Assembly: GCA_900470445.1 (NCBI GenBank)
Contig: UCAU01000060.1
Span: 37,719 to 101,718 of the forward strand
Direction of reading: 5' to 3'
Length of the DNA: 64,000 bases
DNA from: Hyphomicrobiales bacterium
GTDB taxonomy: Bacteria > Pseudomonadota > Alphaproteobacteria > Rhizobiales > Devosiaceae
Part shown: one piece after another, positions 8,277 to 17,547 of the stretch
Layout of the letters: the number at the start of each line of letters is the position of its first letter
Numbering within the stretch: the first letter of the stretch is position 1
The notes under the pieces: model-generated
What the model was told of the DNA's origin: nothing
What the model saw: the letters and a program-made list of their open reading frames with translations, nothing else
The model's database searches: none
Position numbers and translations under genes: made by a program

Positions 8277-9998
8277 TTACTTCTCGTCGCGGCCCTTGAG
8301 CGCAGCGCCCAGGATGTCGCCGAGCGAAGCGCCCGAATCGGACGAACCGTAATTGGCGACAGCTTCCTTTTCCTCGGCGATTTCGAGCGCCTTGATGGAC
8401 AGCTGGATGCGGGACGTCTTGCGATCGTACTGGGTGACGCGTGCGTCGACCTTTTCGCCCTTGCTGAAACGCTCGGGACGCTGGTCGTTGCGATCGCGGC
8501 TGAGGTCAGCACGACGGATGAAGGCGGTCAGCTCGCTGTCGGCGATACGGACTTCAATGCCCCCATCGTTGACTTCGATCACGGTGCCGGTGACGACAGC
8601 GCCCTTGCGGATGCCGCCGGCTTCGCCAGCAGTGTCGCCCGAGGCGGCCGAAGCTTCGCCAGCGGAGAGCTGCTTGATGCCCAGCGAGATGCGTTCCTTT
8701 TCGACGTCAACATCGAGAACCTTGGCCGAAACCATGTCACCGCGGTTGTAGTCTTCCAGGGCCACTTCGCCCGACTTCTGCCAATCGAGATCGGAGAGGT
8801 GAACCATGCCGTCCACATCGCCGTCGAGGCCGATGAACAGGCCGAATTCGGTCTTGTTCTTGACTTCGCCTTCGATGACCGAACCAACGGGGAACTTCTC
8901 GGCGAAGGATTCCCACGGATTCTGCAGGGTCTGCTTGAGACCGAGCGAAATACGGCGCTTGTCGGGATCGACCTCGAGCACGACGACTTCGACTTCCTGG
9001 GAGGTCGAGACGATCTTGCCGGGGTGAACGTTCTTCTTGGTCCAGCTCATTTCCGAAACGTGGATCAGGCCTTCAATGCCCGGCTCCAGTTCGACGAACG
9101 CACCGTAATCGGTGATGTTGGTCACGCGGCCGGTGAACTTGGCCTCGATCGGATACTTGGCTTCGATGCCATCCCACGGATCGGCCTGAAGCTGCTTCAT
9201 GCCGAGCGAGATACGGTGGCTCTCGTGGTTGATGCGAACGATCTGGACCTTGATGGTCTCGCCGATCGTCAGCACTTCGGACGGGTGGTTCACCCGGCGC
9301 CATGCGATGTCGGTGACGTGCAGCAGGCCGTCAATGCCGCCCAGATCAACGAACGCACCGTAATCGGTGATGTTCTTGACCACGCCGTCGACAACCTGGC
9401 CCTCTTCGAGCTGCTGGACGATTTCCGAACGCTGTTCAGCGCGCGATTCTTCGAGAATGGCACGACGCGACACGACGATATTGCCGCGACGCTTGTCCAT
9501 CTTCAGAATCTGGAAGGGCTGCGGCACGTTCATTAGCGGAGCGATATCGCGGATCGGGCGGATATCGACCTGCGAACGGGGCAGGAAGGCAATGGCGCCT
9601 TCGAGGTCGACGGTGAAACCACCCTTGACCTGGTTGAAGATGGTGCCTTCAACGCGCTCATTGTTGTTGTACATTTCTTCGAGCTTGACCCAGCTCTCTT
9701 CACGGCGGGCCTTCTCGCGCGACAGCACGGCTTCACCGGCAGCGTTTTCGACGCGGTCAACATAGACCTCGACGATCGAGCCAACCTGGATGGTGCCGTC
9801 ACGGCCAGCCTGGCCGAATTCCTTGAGCGCGATGCGCCCTTCGGTCTTGAGGCCCACGTCGATGATCGCCAGATCCTTTTCGATCGCGACCACGGTGCCC
9901 TTAACAACGGCGCCCTCAAGGGGTTCGTTGTCGATGAACGAGTCCATCAAAAGGGATTCAAAATCTTCTTTCGTCACAGTTTGCTGTGCCAAATTCAT
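8277..9998 (-). CDS. rpsA: 30S ribosomal protein S1
   Basis: S1 helps load mRNA on the 30S subunit. The protein has 573 residues from the ATG at 9998 (MNLAQQTVTK) and shows six S1 (OB-fold) domains in series. The middle repeats carry the common signature ITDYGAFV, seen twice, then KTEFGLFIGL. The length is normal for alphaproteobacteria. It follows cmk, as in most bacteria, after a 218-base leader that contains a hairpin. A longer frame to 10058 reads into that leader and is rejected. Confidence 0.97.
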   Translation of the reverse strand: MNLAQQTVTKEDFESLLMDSFIDNEPLEGAVVKGTVVAIEKDLAIIDVGLKTEGRIALKEFGQAGRDGTIQVGSIVEVYVDRVENAAGEAVLSREKARREESWVKLEEMYNNNERVEGTIFNQVKGGFTVDLEGAIAFLPRSQVDIRPIRDIAPLMNVPQPFQILKMDKRRGNIVVSRRAILEESRAEQRSEIVQQLEEGQVVDGVVKNITDYGAFVDLGGIDGLLHVTDIAWRRVNHPSEVLTIGETIKVQIVRINHESHRISLGMKQLQADPWDGIEAKYPIEAKFTGRVTNITDYGAFVELEPGIEGLIHVSEMSWTKKNVHPGKIVSTSQEVEVVVLEVDPDKRRISLGLKQTLQNPWESFAEKFPVGSVIEGEVKNKTEFGLFIGLDGDVDGMVHLSDLDWQKSGEVALEDYNRGDMVSAKVLDVDVEKERISLGIKQLSAGEASAASGDTAGEAGGIRKGAVVTGTVIEVNDGGIEVRIADSELTAFIRRADLSRDRNDQRPERFSKGEKVDARVTQYDRKTSRIQLSIKALEIAEEKEAVANYGSSDSGASLGDILGAALKGRDEK

Positions 9999-10175
9999 AT
10001 CTCCAGTGCACCGGGGGCTTGAGGTTGAGACCGGAAACCCGCCACTTCGCAAACGCAAAATGCCGGCGCGCGAGCGCCCGATCGATGTCTATTGGGTATG
10101 TTTCCGGACCAAAGCTTGGCTGATTGGCGGGACCGAAACACGCAAGGAGGAAATTAAAGCTGACTAGAAGACGAT

Positions 10176-10212
10176 CACTCGAACCGCAAAAGTCTGCAAC
10201 TTTTGCTGAGTG
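10176..10212 (-). promoter_or_regulatory. Stem-loop in the cmk-rpsA leader
   Basis: A perfect 8-bp stem (GCAAAAGT 10186-10193 / ACTTTTGC 10199-10206) is enclosed by an outer 5-bp stem (CACTC 10176-10180 / GAGTG 10208-10212). No T-run follows on the minus strand, so it does not look like a terminator. It ends 4 bases from the cmk stop and sits in the 5' leader of rpsA, where S1 control of its own mRNA could act. The role is inference. Confidence 0.5.
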
Positions 10213-10216
10213 ACCT

Positions 10217-10858
10217 CTAGGGCTTTGCCTTGTGCGCCATGGTCGTTTCGACAATCGCGATGGCTGCGCGGAGTGCGGCCTCTATATCGAGAAGCGTCGT
10301 ATCGAGCAAGTGTGCGTCGTCAGCTTTATAGAATCCGCCATTGGGATTGGCCATGTCGCGGGCGTCCCGTTCTTCTATCTGGTGATAGAGGGCGTAGCGA
10401 TCAACCTCCAAGCCGCGCGATTCCAGCTGGCGGGCGCGGCGCTCCATGCGGGCCTTGCTATCGGCCTGGATGAACAGCTTCACATCGGCATCGGGGCAGA
10501 TATTGGTGCCGATATCGCGCCCATCAAGCACGGCGCCGCCGGGCTGGGTCGCAAAATTGCGCTGATAATCGAATAAAGCCGCCCGCACCGGGCCGATTAC
10601 GGCGACCTTGCTGGCGAGCACGCCCGAGCGGGCCGAGGTCAATTCCGCCACATCGGCCAGATGGCTGGCGTCGAGCGCCCGCGCAGCGGCAATGGCTGCA
10701 TCTTCAAAGCCGGGCAGGTCTTCCCAATCGGACACCGCGCGGCCAACGGCGCGATAGAGCAGACCGGTGTCGAGATGGGGCAGGCCATAATGGCGGGCAA
10801 GGCCCGAGGCCAGCGTGCCCTTGCCGGAGGCGGCGGGTCCGTCAACGGCAATGATCAT
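10217..10858 (-). CDS. cmk: (d)CMP kinase
   Basis: Cmk phosphorylates CMP and dCMP with ATP. The 213-residue P-loop kinase begins with MIIAVDGPAASGKGTLA. Nucleotide-binding segments VLDGRDIGTNICPDADVKLF and a basic lid (RRARQLESRG) match the family. The ATG at 10858 has a GGGGAG five bases upstream. It lies between aroA (108 bases) and rpsA, the usual aroA-cmk-rpsA order. Confidence 0.96.
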   Translation of the reverse strand: MIIAVDGPAASGKGTLASGLARHYGLPHLDTGLLYRAVGRAVSDWEDLPGFEDAAIAAARALDASHLADVAELTSARSGVLASKVAVIGPVRAALFDYQRNFATQPGGAVLDGRDIGTNICPDADVKLFIQADSKARMERRARQLESRGLEVDRYALYHQIEERDARDMANPNGGFYKADDAHLLDTTLLDIEAALRAAIAIVETTMAHKAKP

Positions 10859-10966
10859 GGCAGCTCCCCTCGCATGCGCGTTTGTTGCCTATTGGCTTTG
10901 GCATAATCACCGGACGAAAAGAACCGGCAATCGGTAGAAATCCCCGTGCCGTGGCCAGCCAGCGCC

Positions 10967-12316
10967 CTACCCCGCCGAAAAGCTGGCGCCGACCGCGCTC
11001 AATGCGGTGACAAAGCTGGGGAAGCTGGCGGCGATGGGCCGCGCATCATCAATGGTGACAGGCGCCTTGCTGGCAAAACCCAGCACCAGAAAGCTCATGG
11101 CGATGCGGTGATCATGGTGGGTGTCGACCTGCCCGCCGCCCGGCACGGCGCCGACGCCCTTGACCAGCAATTGATCGCGCCCCTCAAGGCAGTCAACGCC
11201 ATTGGCGGCCAGCCCGGCAGCCGTGACCGCCAGGCGATCGCATTCCTGCTCGCGCAGCGCGGCAATGCCTTCGATCATCGTTGAGCCATCGGCATAGGCC
11301 GCAGCGATCGCCAAGGCCGGAATATCGTCGAGCATGGCACCGGCATGGTCGGCCGTTACGTGCACACCCCGCAGTCGCGAGGAGCGGACGCGCAGATCGG
11401 CGACATGTTCGCCCCCCGCCTCGCGCTGATTGATGAAGGCGATATCGCCGCCCATTTCGAGCAGTGTATCGATCAGCCCGGTGCGGTTGGGATTGATCAG
11501 CACATTTTCGATCACGAGATCGGAGCCGGGTACGATCAGTGCCGCGACAATGGCATAGGCGGCCGAAGATGGGTCGCCCGGCACGATGACGCGGCGCGGC
11601 TTGAGTTCGGGCAGCCCCACCAGCGTGATGGTCGCGGCGCCGGCTTCGTCAAGAACCGTCGAAATCTGCGCACCGAAATCGGCCAGCAGCTTCTCGGTAT
11701 GATCGCCGGTCGGCACCGGCTCGATGATGGTCGTGGTGCCAGGGCTGGCAAGACCCGCCAGCAGCAGCGCCGATTTGATCTGCTCGGACGGCGCCTTCAT
11801 GGTGTAGCGGATCGGGGCGGGGGCCAGCGGTCCCTGGATGGCGATGGGCAAATGCCCGTCATCGCTCTCCAATACGCTCATGCCTGTAACAGCCAGCGCA
11901 TCGAGCAAAGGCTGCATCGGTCGCCGGGTCAAGGTCGGCCCGCCGGTTAAATGGCTGATGAAGCGATAGGGCGCCAGAACACCCAGCATCAGGCGCACGC
12001 CCGTGCCGGCATTACCGAAATCCAGCGTCGCGGTCGGCGCGAGCAGGCCATTGATCCCCAGGCCATGCACATCGCAGCCGCCCTCATGCAGATCCACGAC
12101 CACACCGAGCGCGCGCAGAGCGTTTGCTGTGGACAGTACGTCCTCGGCCGCCAGCAGGCCCTCGATGCGCGTGCGGCCGACGGCCAGCGCCCCAAGGATC
12201 AGCGCCCGATGGGAAATCGCCTTGTCGCCGGGGGTGGAAAAGCGCCCGGAAAGCGGGGCGACGCGCTGGGCGGAGAGCGGTTGGGCGTGCGGATCGGCGT
12301 CGGGCATGGCGGCCAT
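10967..12316 (-). CDS. aroA: 5-enolpyruvylshikimate-3-phosphate synthase
   Basis: EPSPS makes EPSP from shikimate 3-phosphate and PEP, a step to chorismate and so to tryptophan (trp genes nearby). The 449-residue sequence follows the alphaproteobacterial, CP4-like type: LLAPTATLDFGNAG, ADLRVRSS, THHDHRIAMSFLV. The residue that in the Agrobacterium CP4 enzyme is Ala100 (glyphosate insensitivity) is Gly104 here (GNAGTG, codon 12005-12007), as in sensitive enzymes. Two possible ATGs (12316, 12307) lie close together. Confidence 0.96.
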   Translation of the reverse strand: MAAMPDADPHAQPLSAQRVAPLSGRFSTPGDKAISHRALILGALAVGRTRIEGLLAAEDVLSTANALRALGVVVDLHEGGCDVHGLGINGLLAPTATLDFGNAGTGVRLMLGVLAPYRFISHLTGGPTLTRRPMQPLLDALAVTGMSVLESDDGHLPIAIQGPLAPAPIRYTMKAPSEQIKSALLLAGLASPGTTTIIEPVPTGDHTEKLLADFGAQISTVLDEAGAATITLVGLPELKPRRVIVPGDPSSAAYAIVAALIVPGSDLVIENVLINPNRTGLIDTLLEMGGDIAFINQREAGGEHVADLRVRSSRLRGVHVTADHAGAMLDDIPALAIAAAYADGSTMIEGIAALREQECDRLAVTAAGLAANGVDCLEGRDQLLVKGVGAVPGGGQVDTHHDHRIAMSFLVLGFASKAPVTIDDARPIAASFPSFVTALSAVGASFSAG

Positions 12317-12495
12317 GGGCTGGTTTGCGGCGGGGCGGGTTTAGCATGGCCCAGCCGCCCGAAGCCACCGCCGAGATGGCCGGCCGCCGTCGCGCCCGCA
12401 TTTTCGGTTTGACAGGGGCCTGGTTTGCCCATAACCGGACTGACCGAAGCGGCGGCACCTGCCCCCCGCAAACCCAATCCCCACGAGGAACATCG

Positions 12496-12900
12496 ATGGC
12501 CAGTTCCGAACGCGGCACCAAGCGGACCGATCCCGATACCGGGAAGAAGTTCTACGACCTCAACATGGACCCGATCGTCTCGCCCTATACCGGCAAGAGC
12601 TATCCGCGCTCGTATTTCGAGCAGCTGCTGGTCGGCAAGCCCTCCCCCGCCACCGCCCGCAAGGTGGATGACGAGGATGAGGTCGAGGAAGAAGAGGAAG
12701 TCGAGGACGTCGCAGCGCCCGAAATCGTCTCTCTGGAAGATGCCGATGCCGAAGAATCCGGCGACGAGGCCATTCCCGATACCGACGATGTTGAAGTCGA
12801 CGAAGAACTCGGCGATGACGATGCCGACGTCTTCCTCGAGGAAGACGAGGACGAAGACGACGAGCTCGGCTTCGATGTCGGCGGCGACGAAGACCGCTGA
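12496..12900 (+). CDS. FYDLN-acid family protein (TIGR02300)
   Basis: This 134-residue protein has a conserved N-terminal segment (RGTKRTDPDTGKKFYDLN, then PIVSPYTGKSYPRSYFE) and a very acidic C-terminal half of D and E runs. That is the TIGR02300 FYDLN-acid family, found in alphaproteobacteria next to aroA. Its function is not known. It is divergent from aroA with a shared 179-base upstream region. Start is the ATG at 12496, with GAGGAA eight bases before it. Confidence 0.88.
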   Translation: MASSERGTKRTDPDTGKKFYDLNMDPIVSPYTGKSYPRSYFEQLLVGKPSPATARKVDDEDEVEEEEEVEDVAAPEIVSLEDADAEESGDEAIPDTDDVEVDEELGDDDADVFLEEDEDEDDELGFDVGGDEDR

Positions 12901-12913
12901 TTTCACACGATTT

Positions 12914-12944
12914 TTCCGCCGGATTCATAAAAAATCCGGCGGGA
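12914..12944. terminator. Terminator-like hairpin after the FYDLN gene
   Basis: A 10-bp stem (CCGCCGGATT / AATCCGGCGG) lies 15 bases past the stop. The plus-strand 3' side reads GACAAAAAA, so it lacks the usual U-run in that direction; on the minus strand a T-run follows. It may act as a 3' stabiliser or weak bidirectional stop. Confidence 0.45.
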
Positions 12945-13040
12945 CAAAAAAGTGTCAAATAGGCACTTGCATGGGGGCGGATCATCCAATAGGTTCCGCC
13001 TCGCTCCGGACGGGTTAGCCCTTCTGGAACCCACCAAAAT

Positions 13041-13115
<75 letters not shown>

Positions 13116-13116
<1 letters not shown>

Positions 13117-13194
13117 GCCTTCGCTGCTCCGCAGCTTCGGCTCGGCAGGCCTTTGGGGCCTAGCCCAAAGCTTGCGGACATCACCGCGAAGGCT
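13116..13194 (+). repeat. Multi-hairpin palindrome after tRNA-Ala
   Basis: Outer arms AGCCTTCGC (13116-13124) and GCGAAGGCT (13186-13194) pair perfectly. Inside are smaller hairpins: CTGCTCCGCAG, AGGCCTTTGGGGCCT and the alternative CTTTGGG / CCCAAAG. There is no T-run. It may be a tRNA 3' trailer structure or a dispersed palindromic repeat. Confidence 0.5.
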
Positions 13195-13294
13195 GTCGCG
13201 CCAGAGTTGCATAGCAACGGCGGCGGACGAGATTGGCACTTAGGCCATCCCCCTCAGATATTGAAACTGCCTTGCAGCGCGCTAAGCTTGCGCC

Positions 13295-13534
13295 ATGCAA
13301 TACGTGTACATTCTGCGCAGTCTTGACGATCCGGACCGGCATTATGTCGGCACGACCGGCGACCTCAAGGCGCGCCTGGCCAAGCACAATAGTGGCCAGG
13401 TCACCCACACCGCCAAGTTTACGCCATGGGTCGTCAAAACCTATTTGGGATTTGACGATGAGGCGCAGGCGCGCGCCTTTGAAAAATATCTCAAGACAGC
13501 GTCCGGCCGAGCTTTTGCAAAGAAGCGGCTCTAA
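13295..13534 (+). CDS. GIY-YIG nuclease family protein
   Basis: This 79-residue single-domain protein carries the GIY-YIG fold: YVYILRS as the first strand, HYVGTTGDLKARLAKHN as the second strand and helix with its Arg and His, and a Glu in ARAFEKYLK. The lone short form belongs to the UPF0213/YhbQ-like group, whose role in vivo is poorly defined. The stop codon overlaps that of the convergent dmeF-like gene by three bases. Confidence 0.9.
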   Translation: MQYVYILRSLDDPDRHYVGTTGDLKARLAKHNSGQVTHTAKFTPWVVKTYLGFDDEAQARAFEKYLKTASGRAFAKKRL

Positions 13535-14478
13535 CGCCGCATCACCTCCACCGTGACATGGGATAGCCCGGCAAGGCCGGCGAGGCGCTGCTTGTACCAG
13601 TCGGCGTCATGCGCGGTTGTGGTCAGCACCGAAACGATCAGTCCGGCATGGCCGGGACCCAGGCGCCAGAAGTGGAGGTCGGTCACCGTGTCGCCGGCCG
13701 ATTCGATATTGGTGCGTACTTTTTTTGCCATGACCTGGTCGGGCACCGTATCGAGCAGCGTTGCCGAGGACTGACGGATCAACATCCACGACCAGCGCGC
13801 AATGACGGCAGCGCCGACCAGACCCACCAGCGGGTCCATCCAGAGCCAGCCGAAACTGCGGCCGGCCACCAAGCCGACAATAGCCAGAACCGAGGTCAAT
13901 GCATCGGCCAGCACATGCAGATACGCCGCGCGCAGATTGGAATCGTGTCCGTGATCATGGTGATGGTGATCAGCCTCGTGCTCGTGGTCATGCTCCTCAT
14001 GTGCGTGGTGGTCGTGATGATGGCCGCTCGAATCATGCAGCAGGAAGACGCTGACGATATTGACCACGAGCCCCAGTACGGCGACCGCGATGGCTTCATC
14101 GAACCGGATCGGGGCGGGCTGCAACAGGCGCAGCACGCATTCATAGGCAATGAGCAGCGCCACCCCGCCCAAGATCACCGCGCTGGCAAAGCCGGCCAAT
14201 TCCCCGACCTTGCCGGTGCCGAAGCTATAGCGGGGGTCATGGGCGTGGCGGCGGGCATAGAGATAGGCGCCGGCAGCAATGGCGAGCGCTCCGGCATGCG
14301 TGGCCATATGAAAGCCGTCGGCGAGCAGGGCCAGCGAGCCGAAAGCGGCGCCGGCCGCGATTTCGGCCACCATCATGGCGGCGGTCAGCAGGATGACCCA
14401 GAAGGTCCGCCGCGCATTGCGATCGTGATCGGCACCGAGAAAGACGTGGTCGTGGGTTTGCTCAGCAGCAAGGCTCAT
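13531..14478 (-). CDS. dmeF: Cation diffusion facilitator, DmeF-like Co/Ni efflux pump
   Basis: This 315-residue inner-membrane CDF protein has six membrane segments, the metal-site motifs HMATHAG and HVLADALTS, and a long His-rich cytoplasmic loop between segments 4 and 5 (runs such as HHHDHHAHEEHDHEHE). DmeF exports Co(II) and Ni(II) in rhizobia. The usual CDF metal site reads LLADGFHMATHAG. It is 10 bases downstream of its likely repressor. Naming is by family and by the neighbour. Confidence 0.88.
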   Translation of the reverse strand: MSLAAEQTHDHVFLGADHDRNARRTFWVILLTAAMMVAEIAAGAAFGSLALLADGFHMATHAGALAIAAGAYLYARRHAHDPRYSFGTGKVGELAGFASAVILGGVALLIAYECVLRLLQPAPIRFDEAIAVAVLGLVVNIVSVFLLHDSSGHHHDHHAHEEHDHEHEADHHHHDHGHDSNLRAAYLHVLADALTSVLAIVGLVAGRSFGWLWMDPLVGLVGAAVIARWSWMLIRQSSATLLDTVPDQVMAKKVRTNIESAGDTVTDLHFWRLGPGHAGLIVSVLTTTAHDADWYKQRLAGLAGLSHVTVEVMRR

Positions 14479-14488
14479 CGGACGATAC

Positions 14489-14755
14489 TCAGAGATATTT
14501 GGTGATTTCGCGGAACACGGCGAGCCGCGATTTGATTTCGGGCGGCAGGGGCGCGTCGCTATCGGCCAGGTGATGGTCGATATGGTCGATGATGATCAAT
14601 TGCTTGGCCTTTTCGAGCGCGCTGATCACGGCTGACATCTGCTGGGCAATGGCCAGGCCGTCCTGGCCTTCGGCGACCATCTTGACCACCTTGCTCAAAT
14701 GCCCCTCGGCGCGGCGGAGACGGGCGTGGATTTGTGGATCATCGATATGGCTCAT
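14489..14755 (-). CDS. dmeR: DmeR-like metal-sensing repressor (RcnR/CsoR family)
   Basis: This 88-residue all-helical protein belongs to DUF156 (RcnR/FrmR/CsoR). The core ARLRRAEGHLSKVVKMV is clear, as is a His-rich third helix (DHIDHHL). It has no cysteine at all: the family Cys near position 35 is Gly in EGQDGLAIAQQ. His residues alone would bind metal. Start: ATGs at 14761 and 14755; the AGG is better spaced for the second. A palindromic G/C-tract operator lies just upstream. Confidence 0.87.
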   Translation of the reverse strand: MSHIDDPQIHARLRRAEGHLSKVVKMVAEGQDGLAIAQQMSAVISALEKAKQLIIIDHIDHHLADSDAPLPPEIKSRLAVFREITKYL

Positions 14756-14765
14756 GGGCATATCC

Positions 14766-14784
14766 TATCCCCCTGGAGGGGATA
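14766..14784 (-). promoter_or_regulatory. Putative DmeR operator
   Basis: The sequence TATCCCCCTGGAGGGGATA has 7-bp perfect arms (TATCCCC / GGGGATA) and a 5-base centre, 5-11 bases before the dmeR start. RcnR-family repressors bind C/G tracts flanked by A/T inverted repeats, so this is a fitting autoregulatory site for dmeR-dmeF. Assignment is inference from family and position. Confidence 0.65.
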
Positions 14785-14854
14785 TTGGCAAGGTAGGCGA
14801 AAGCGGGTGGCGGAGACCTTTGCGCCGTTCTAGGTTTGTTTCCGACAAAACCCT

Positions 14855-16012
14855 TTGCCGAGTCGTTCCTTGCCGAAATCCCGTGCCCTGTCGCCCGATC
14901 ATGCCCGCCATATCTGGTTGAGCGCGCAGCGCCTCGACACTGCGGCCCCGTTTGGCGCGGGGCCAGAGGCGGTGCTGAAAGCCATTGCGCATCTGGGCTA
15001 TGTGCAGATCGACACCATCAATGTCATTGAGCGCTGCCACCATCATATCCTGTGGTCGCGCCTGCCCGGCTATGCCCGCGCCCATCTGGCACAGGCGCAA
15101 TCGGTCGACAAATCGATCTTTGAATATTGGACCCATGCGCTGAGCTATGTGCCGGTGGCGGACCTGCCGTTTTTCCTGCCGGCGATGAAGCAATATCGGC
15201 AGACGCCCAGCCGCTGGTTCGGCTCGGTGACCCCGCTCGAAATCCGCAAGATGGCCAAGCGGTTGCGGGACGAGGGACCGCTGTCGATTCGCGACATTGG
15301 CGATGACGAACTGGTCGACAAGGATCATCCCTGGGCCAGCCGCAAGCCGAGCAAGCGCGTGCTCGAGATGATGTTTTTCCAAGGGCTGGTGACGATCGGC
15401 ACGCGGCAGGGCATGGTCAAGACCTATGACCTGATCGGGCGCCATTTCGGCTGGGACAAGCCGCCCAAGCCCGCGACCGAGCGGCAGATCACGGCTTATC
15501 TCTTGGATCGCGCGCTGCGCAGCCAGGGCATGGTGAGCCTCGATTCGGTCTGTCATCTGGATGCACCGCGCAAAAAGGCGGTGCGCGAGCTGATCGAGAG
15601 CCGGGTGCGGCGCAAGCTGCTGGTGCCGGTGCATATCGAAGGCCACGATAAGGCGGAGCATTGGGCCGCGCCCGAAACGCTGGCCCAAGAGCGTGTGGCG
15701 CCACCGGGGCTCACCCATATCCTCTCGCCCTTTGACCCGCTGATCATCCAGCGCAAGCGGCTCAAGCTCTTCTTCGGCTATGAGCATTTGTTCGAGGCCT
15801 ATGTGCCGGCAGCCAAGCGCAAGCTGGGCTATTTCGCCCTGCCCGTGCTGGTCGGAGACCGCATCGTCGCGGCGGTGGATCTCAAGGCGGACCGAGCGGC
15901 GGGGAAGCTACTGATTCAGAACTGGACCTGGCTCGAGGATGCCGGGGCCGAAGCCAAAGCCGCGATCGACGAAGCATTGGGGCGGTTCGAGCGGTTCCAG
16001 TTCGGGGATTGA
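14855..16012 (+). CDS. YcaQ-like winged-helix DNA glycosylase family protein
   Basis: This 385-residue protein belongs to the HTH_42 family (YcaQ/AlkX, AlkZ). E. coli YcaQ unhooks DNA interstrand crosslinks. The catalytic QxD motif is Gln51-Ile-Asp53 in GYVQIDTINVIERCHHH, close to the YcaQ form. The central winged-helix tandem and a C-terminal ILSPFDPLIIQRKR segment are also typical. Only TTG starts fit (14855, or 14870); no good ribosome site is seen. It stands alone, 93 bases from dmeR, on the other strand. Confidence 0.85.
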   Translation: MPSRSLPKSRALSPDHARHIWLSAQRLDTAAPFGAGPEAVLKAIAHLGYVQIDTINVIERCHHHILWSRLPGYARAHLAQAQSVDKSIFEYWTHALSYVPVADLPFFLPAMKQYRQTPSRWFGSVTPLEIRKMAKRLRDEGPLSIRDIGDDELVDKDHPWASRKPSKRVLEMMFFQGLVTIGTRQGMVKTYDLIGRHFGWDKPPKPATERQITAYLLDRALRSQGMVSLDSVCHLDAPRKKAVRELIESRVRRKLLVPVHIEGHDKAEHWAAPETLAQERVAPPGLTHILSPFDPLIIQRKRLKLFFGYEHLFEAYVPAAKRKLGYFALPVLVGDRIVAAVDLKADRAAGKLLIQNWTWLEDAGAEAKAAIDEALGRFERFQFGD

Positions 16013-16108
16013 TCGCCGGGGGCAACTGGACGGCTTTGCCCATCGCCGCCTTTCCATCCCCGGCCGCGCGCGCTACAAGGCCAGCCGCGCATTGGGGGGC
16101 CACGAGCC

Positions 16109-17419
16109 ATGGCGACGTATACCGATATTGCCCGGCGGGTGTATAACCACACCTGGAAGCTCGACCCGATCGTGCGCAGCCTGCTCGACACCGATTTCTA
16201 TAAGCTCTTGATGTTGCAGATGATCTGGGGACTGTACCCGCGGGTCAATGCCAGCTTCTCGCTGATCAACCGCACCAGATCGGTCAAGCTGGCGCAGGAG
16301 ATCGATATCGATGAATTGCGCGCCCAGCTCGATCATTGCCGCACTTTGCGCTTCACCAAAAAGGAAATGATCTGGCTGGCCGGTAACAGTTTTTACGGCT
16401 CCAAGCAGATTTTCGAGCCGGCCTTTCTCAAATGGCTGGAAGAATTTCGCCTGCCCGAATACCGGTTGGAGCAGCGCGATGGACAATTCGTGCTGGAATT
16501 TCCCGGGCTCTGGGTCGAGACCTCGATGTGGGAAATCCCCGCGCTCGCGATCATCAATGAATTGCGCTCGCGCGCGGCGCTCAAGAATTACGGCCCCTTC
16601 GCGCTCGACGTGCTCTATGCCCGCGCCAAGGCCAAGATGTGGGAAAAGGTCGAGCGGCTGCAAAAACTGCCAGACCTCAAGATTTCCGATTTCGGCACCC
16701 GCCGCCGCCATTCCTTCCTCTGGCAGCGCTGGTGCGTCGAAGCGCTCAAGGAAGGCATTGGCGAGGCCTTTACCGGCACCTCCAATGTCAAACTGGCCAT
16801 GGACAATGACCTGGAAGCCCTGGGCACCAATGCCCATGAACTGCCCATGGTGCTGGCCGCCCTCGCCCAGACCGACGAGGCACTGAAGGCGGCGCCCTAT
16901 CAGGTGCTGCAGGATTGGGAGAGCTATTATGGCGGCAATCTCAAGATCGTGTTGCCCGATGCCTTCGGTACCGACAGCTTTTTGAAGAATGCGCCCGATT
17001 GGGTGGCCGACTGGACCGGGTTCCGGCCCGATAGCGCGCCGGCCATCGAAGGCGGGGAAAAGATCATCGCCTGGTGGCAGAGCCGCGGCCGCGATCCGCG
17101 CGACAAGCTGCTGATCTTTTCCGATGGGCTCGATGTCGACATGATCGAGGAAGCCTATCTGCATTTCGACGGCCGCGTGCGGATGACCTTTGGCTGGGGC
17201 ACCAATCTCACCAATGATTTCGAGGGTTGCGCGCCTGATGGCCCCAATCCGGGGCTCGATCCGATCTCCATCGTCGCCAAGGTGAGCCAAGCCAATGGCC
17301 GCCCGGCGGTCAAGCTTTCGGACAATCCGGCCAAGGCCACCGGCACGCCGGAAGAGATTGCCCGTTATCTCAGCATTTTTGGTGATGCCGGCATGGCGCT
17401 GCACGCCGTCAAGGTATGA
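16109..17419 (+). CDS. pncB: Nicotinate phosphoribosyltransferase
   Basis: PncB joins nicotinate and PRPP with ATP to make nicotinate mononucleotide, for NAD salvage. The 436-residue length is usual for proteobacteria. Recognised segments are [13 protein letters not shown] near the N-terminus, [12 protein letters not shown] with the regulatory His region, GTSNVKLA and the phosphate-binding stretch FSDGLDVD. Start is the ATG at 16109. Confidence 0.96.
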   Translation: MATYTDIARRVYNHTWKLDPIVRSLLDTDFYKLLMLQMIWGLYPRVNASFSLINRTRSVKLAQEIDIDELRAQLDHCRTLRFTKKEMIWLAGNSFYGSKQIFEPAFLKWLEEFRLPEYRLEQRDGQFVLEFPGLWVETSMWEIPALAIINELRSRAALKNYGPFALDVLYARAKAKMWEKVERLQKLPDLKISDFGTRRRHSFLWQRWCVEALKEGIGEAFTGTSNVKLAMDNDLEALGTNAHELPMVLAALAQTDEALKAAPYQVLQDWESYYGGNLKIVLPDAFGTDSFLKNAPDWVADWTGFRPDSAPAIEGGEKIIAWWQSRGRDPRDKLLIFSDGLDVDMIEEAYLHFDGRVRMTFGWGTNLTNDFEGCAPDGPNPGLDPISIVAKVSQANGRPAVKLSDNPAKATGTPEEIARYLSIFGDAGMALHAVKV

Positions 17420-17547
17420 ATTCGTCTAAAAAGTGAACAGCCTGCCCGCAAAAGCGGTGGAGAATCGGCTAGTCCATGCCATGGCGATTAACCCGCCGTG
17501 AACCATCCGCTATTACCGTTTGCATGGGGGCTCCTCTCGGGGCCGGT

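Noticed and set aside
13917-14036. His-codon-rich stretch as a tandem repeat or array
   Set aside because: It encodes the His-rich metal loop of the CDF transporter.
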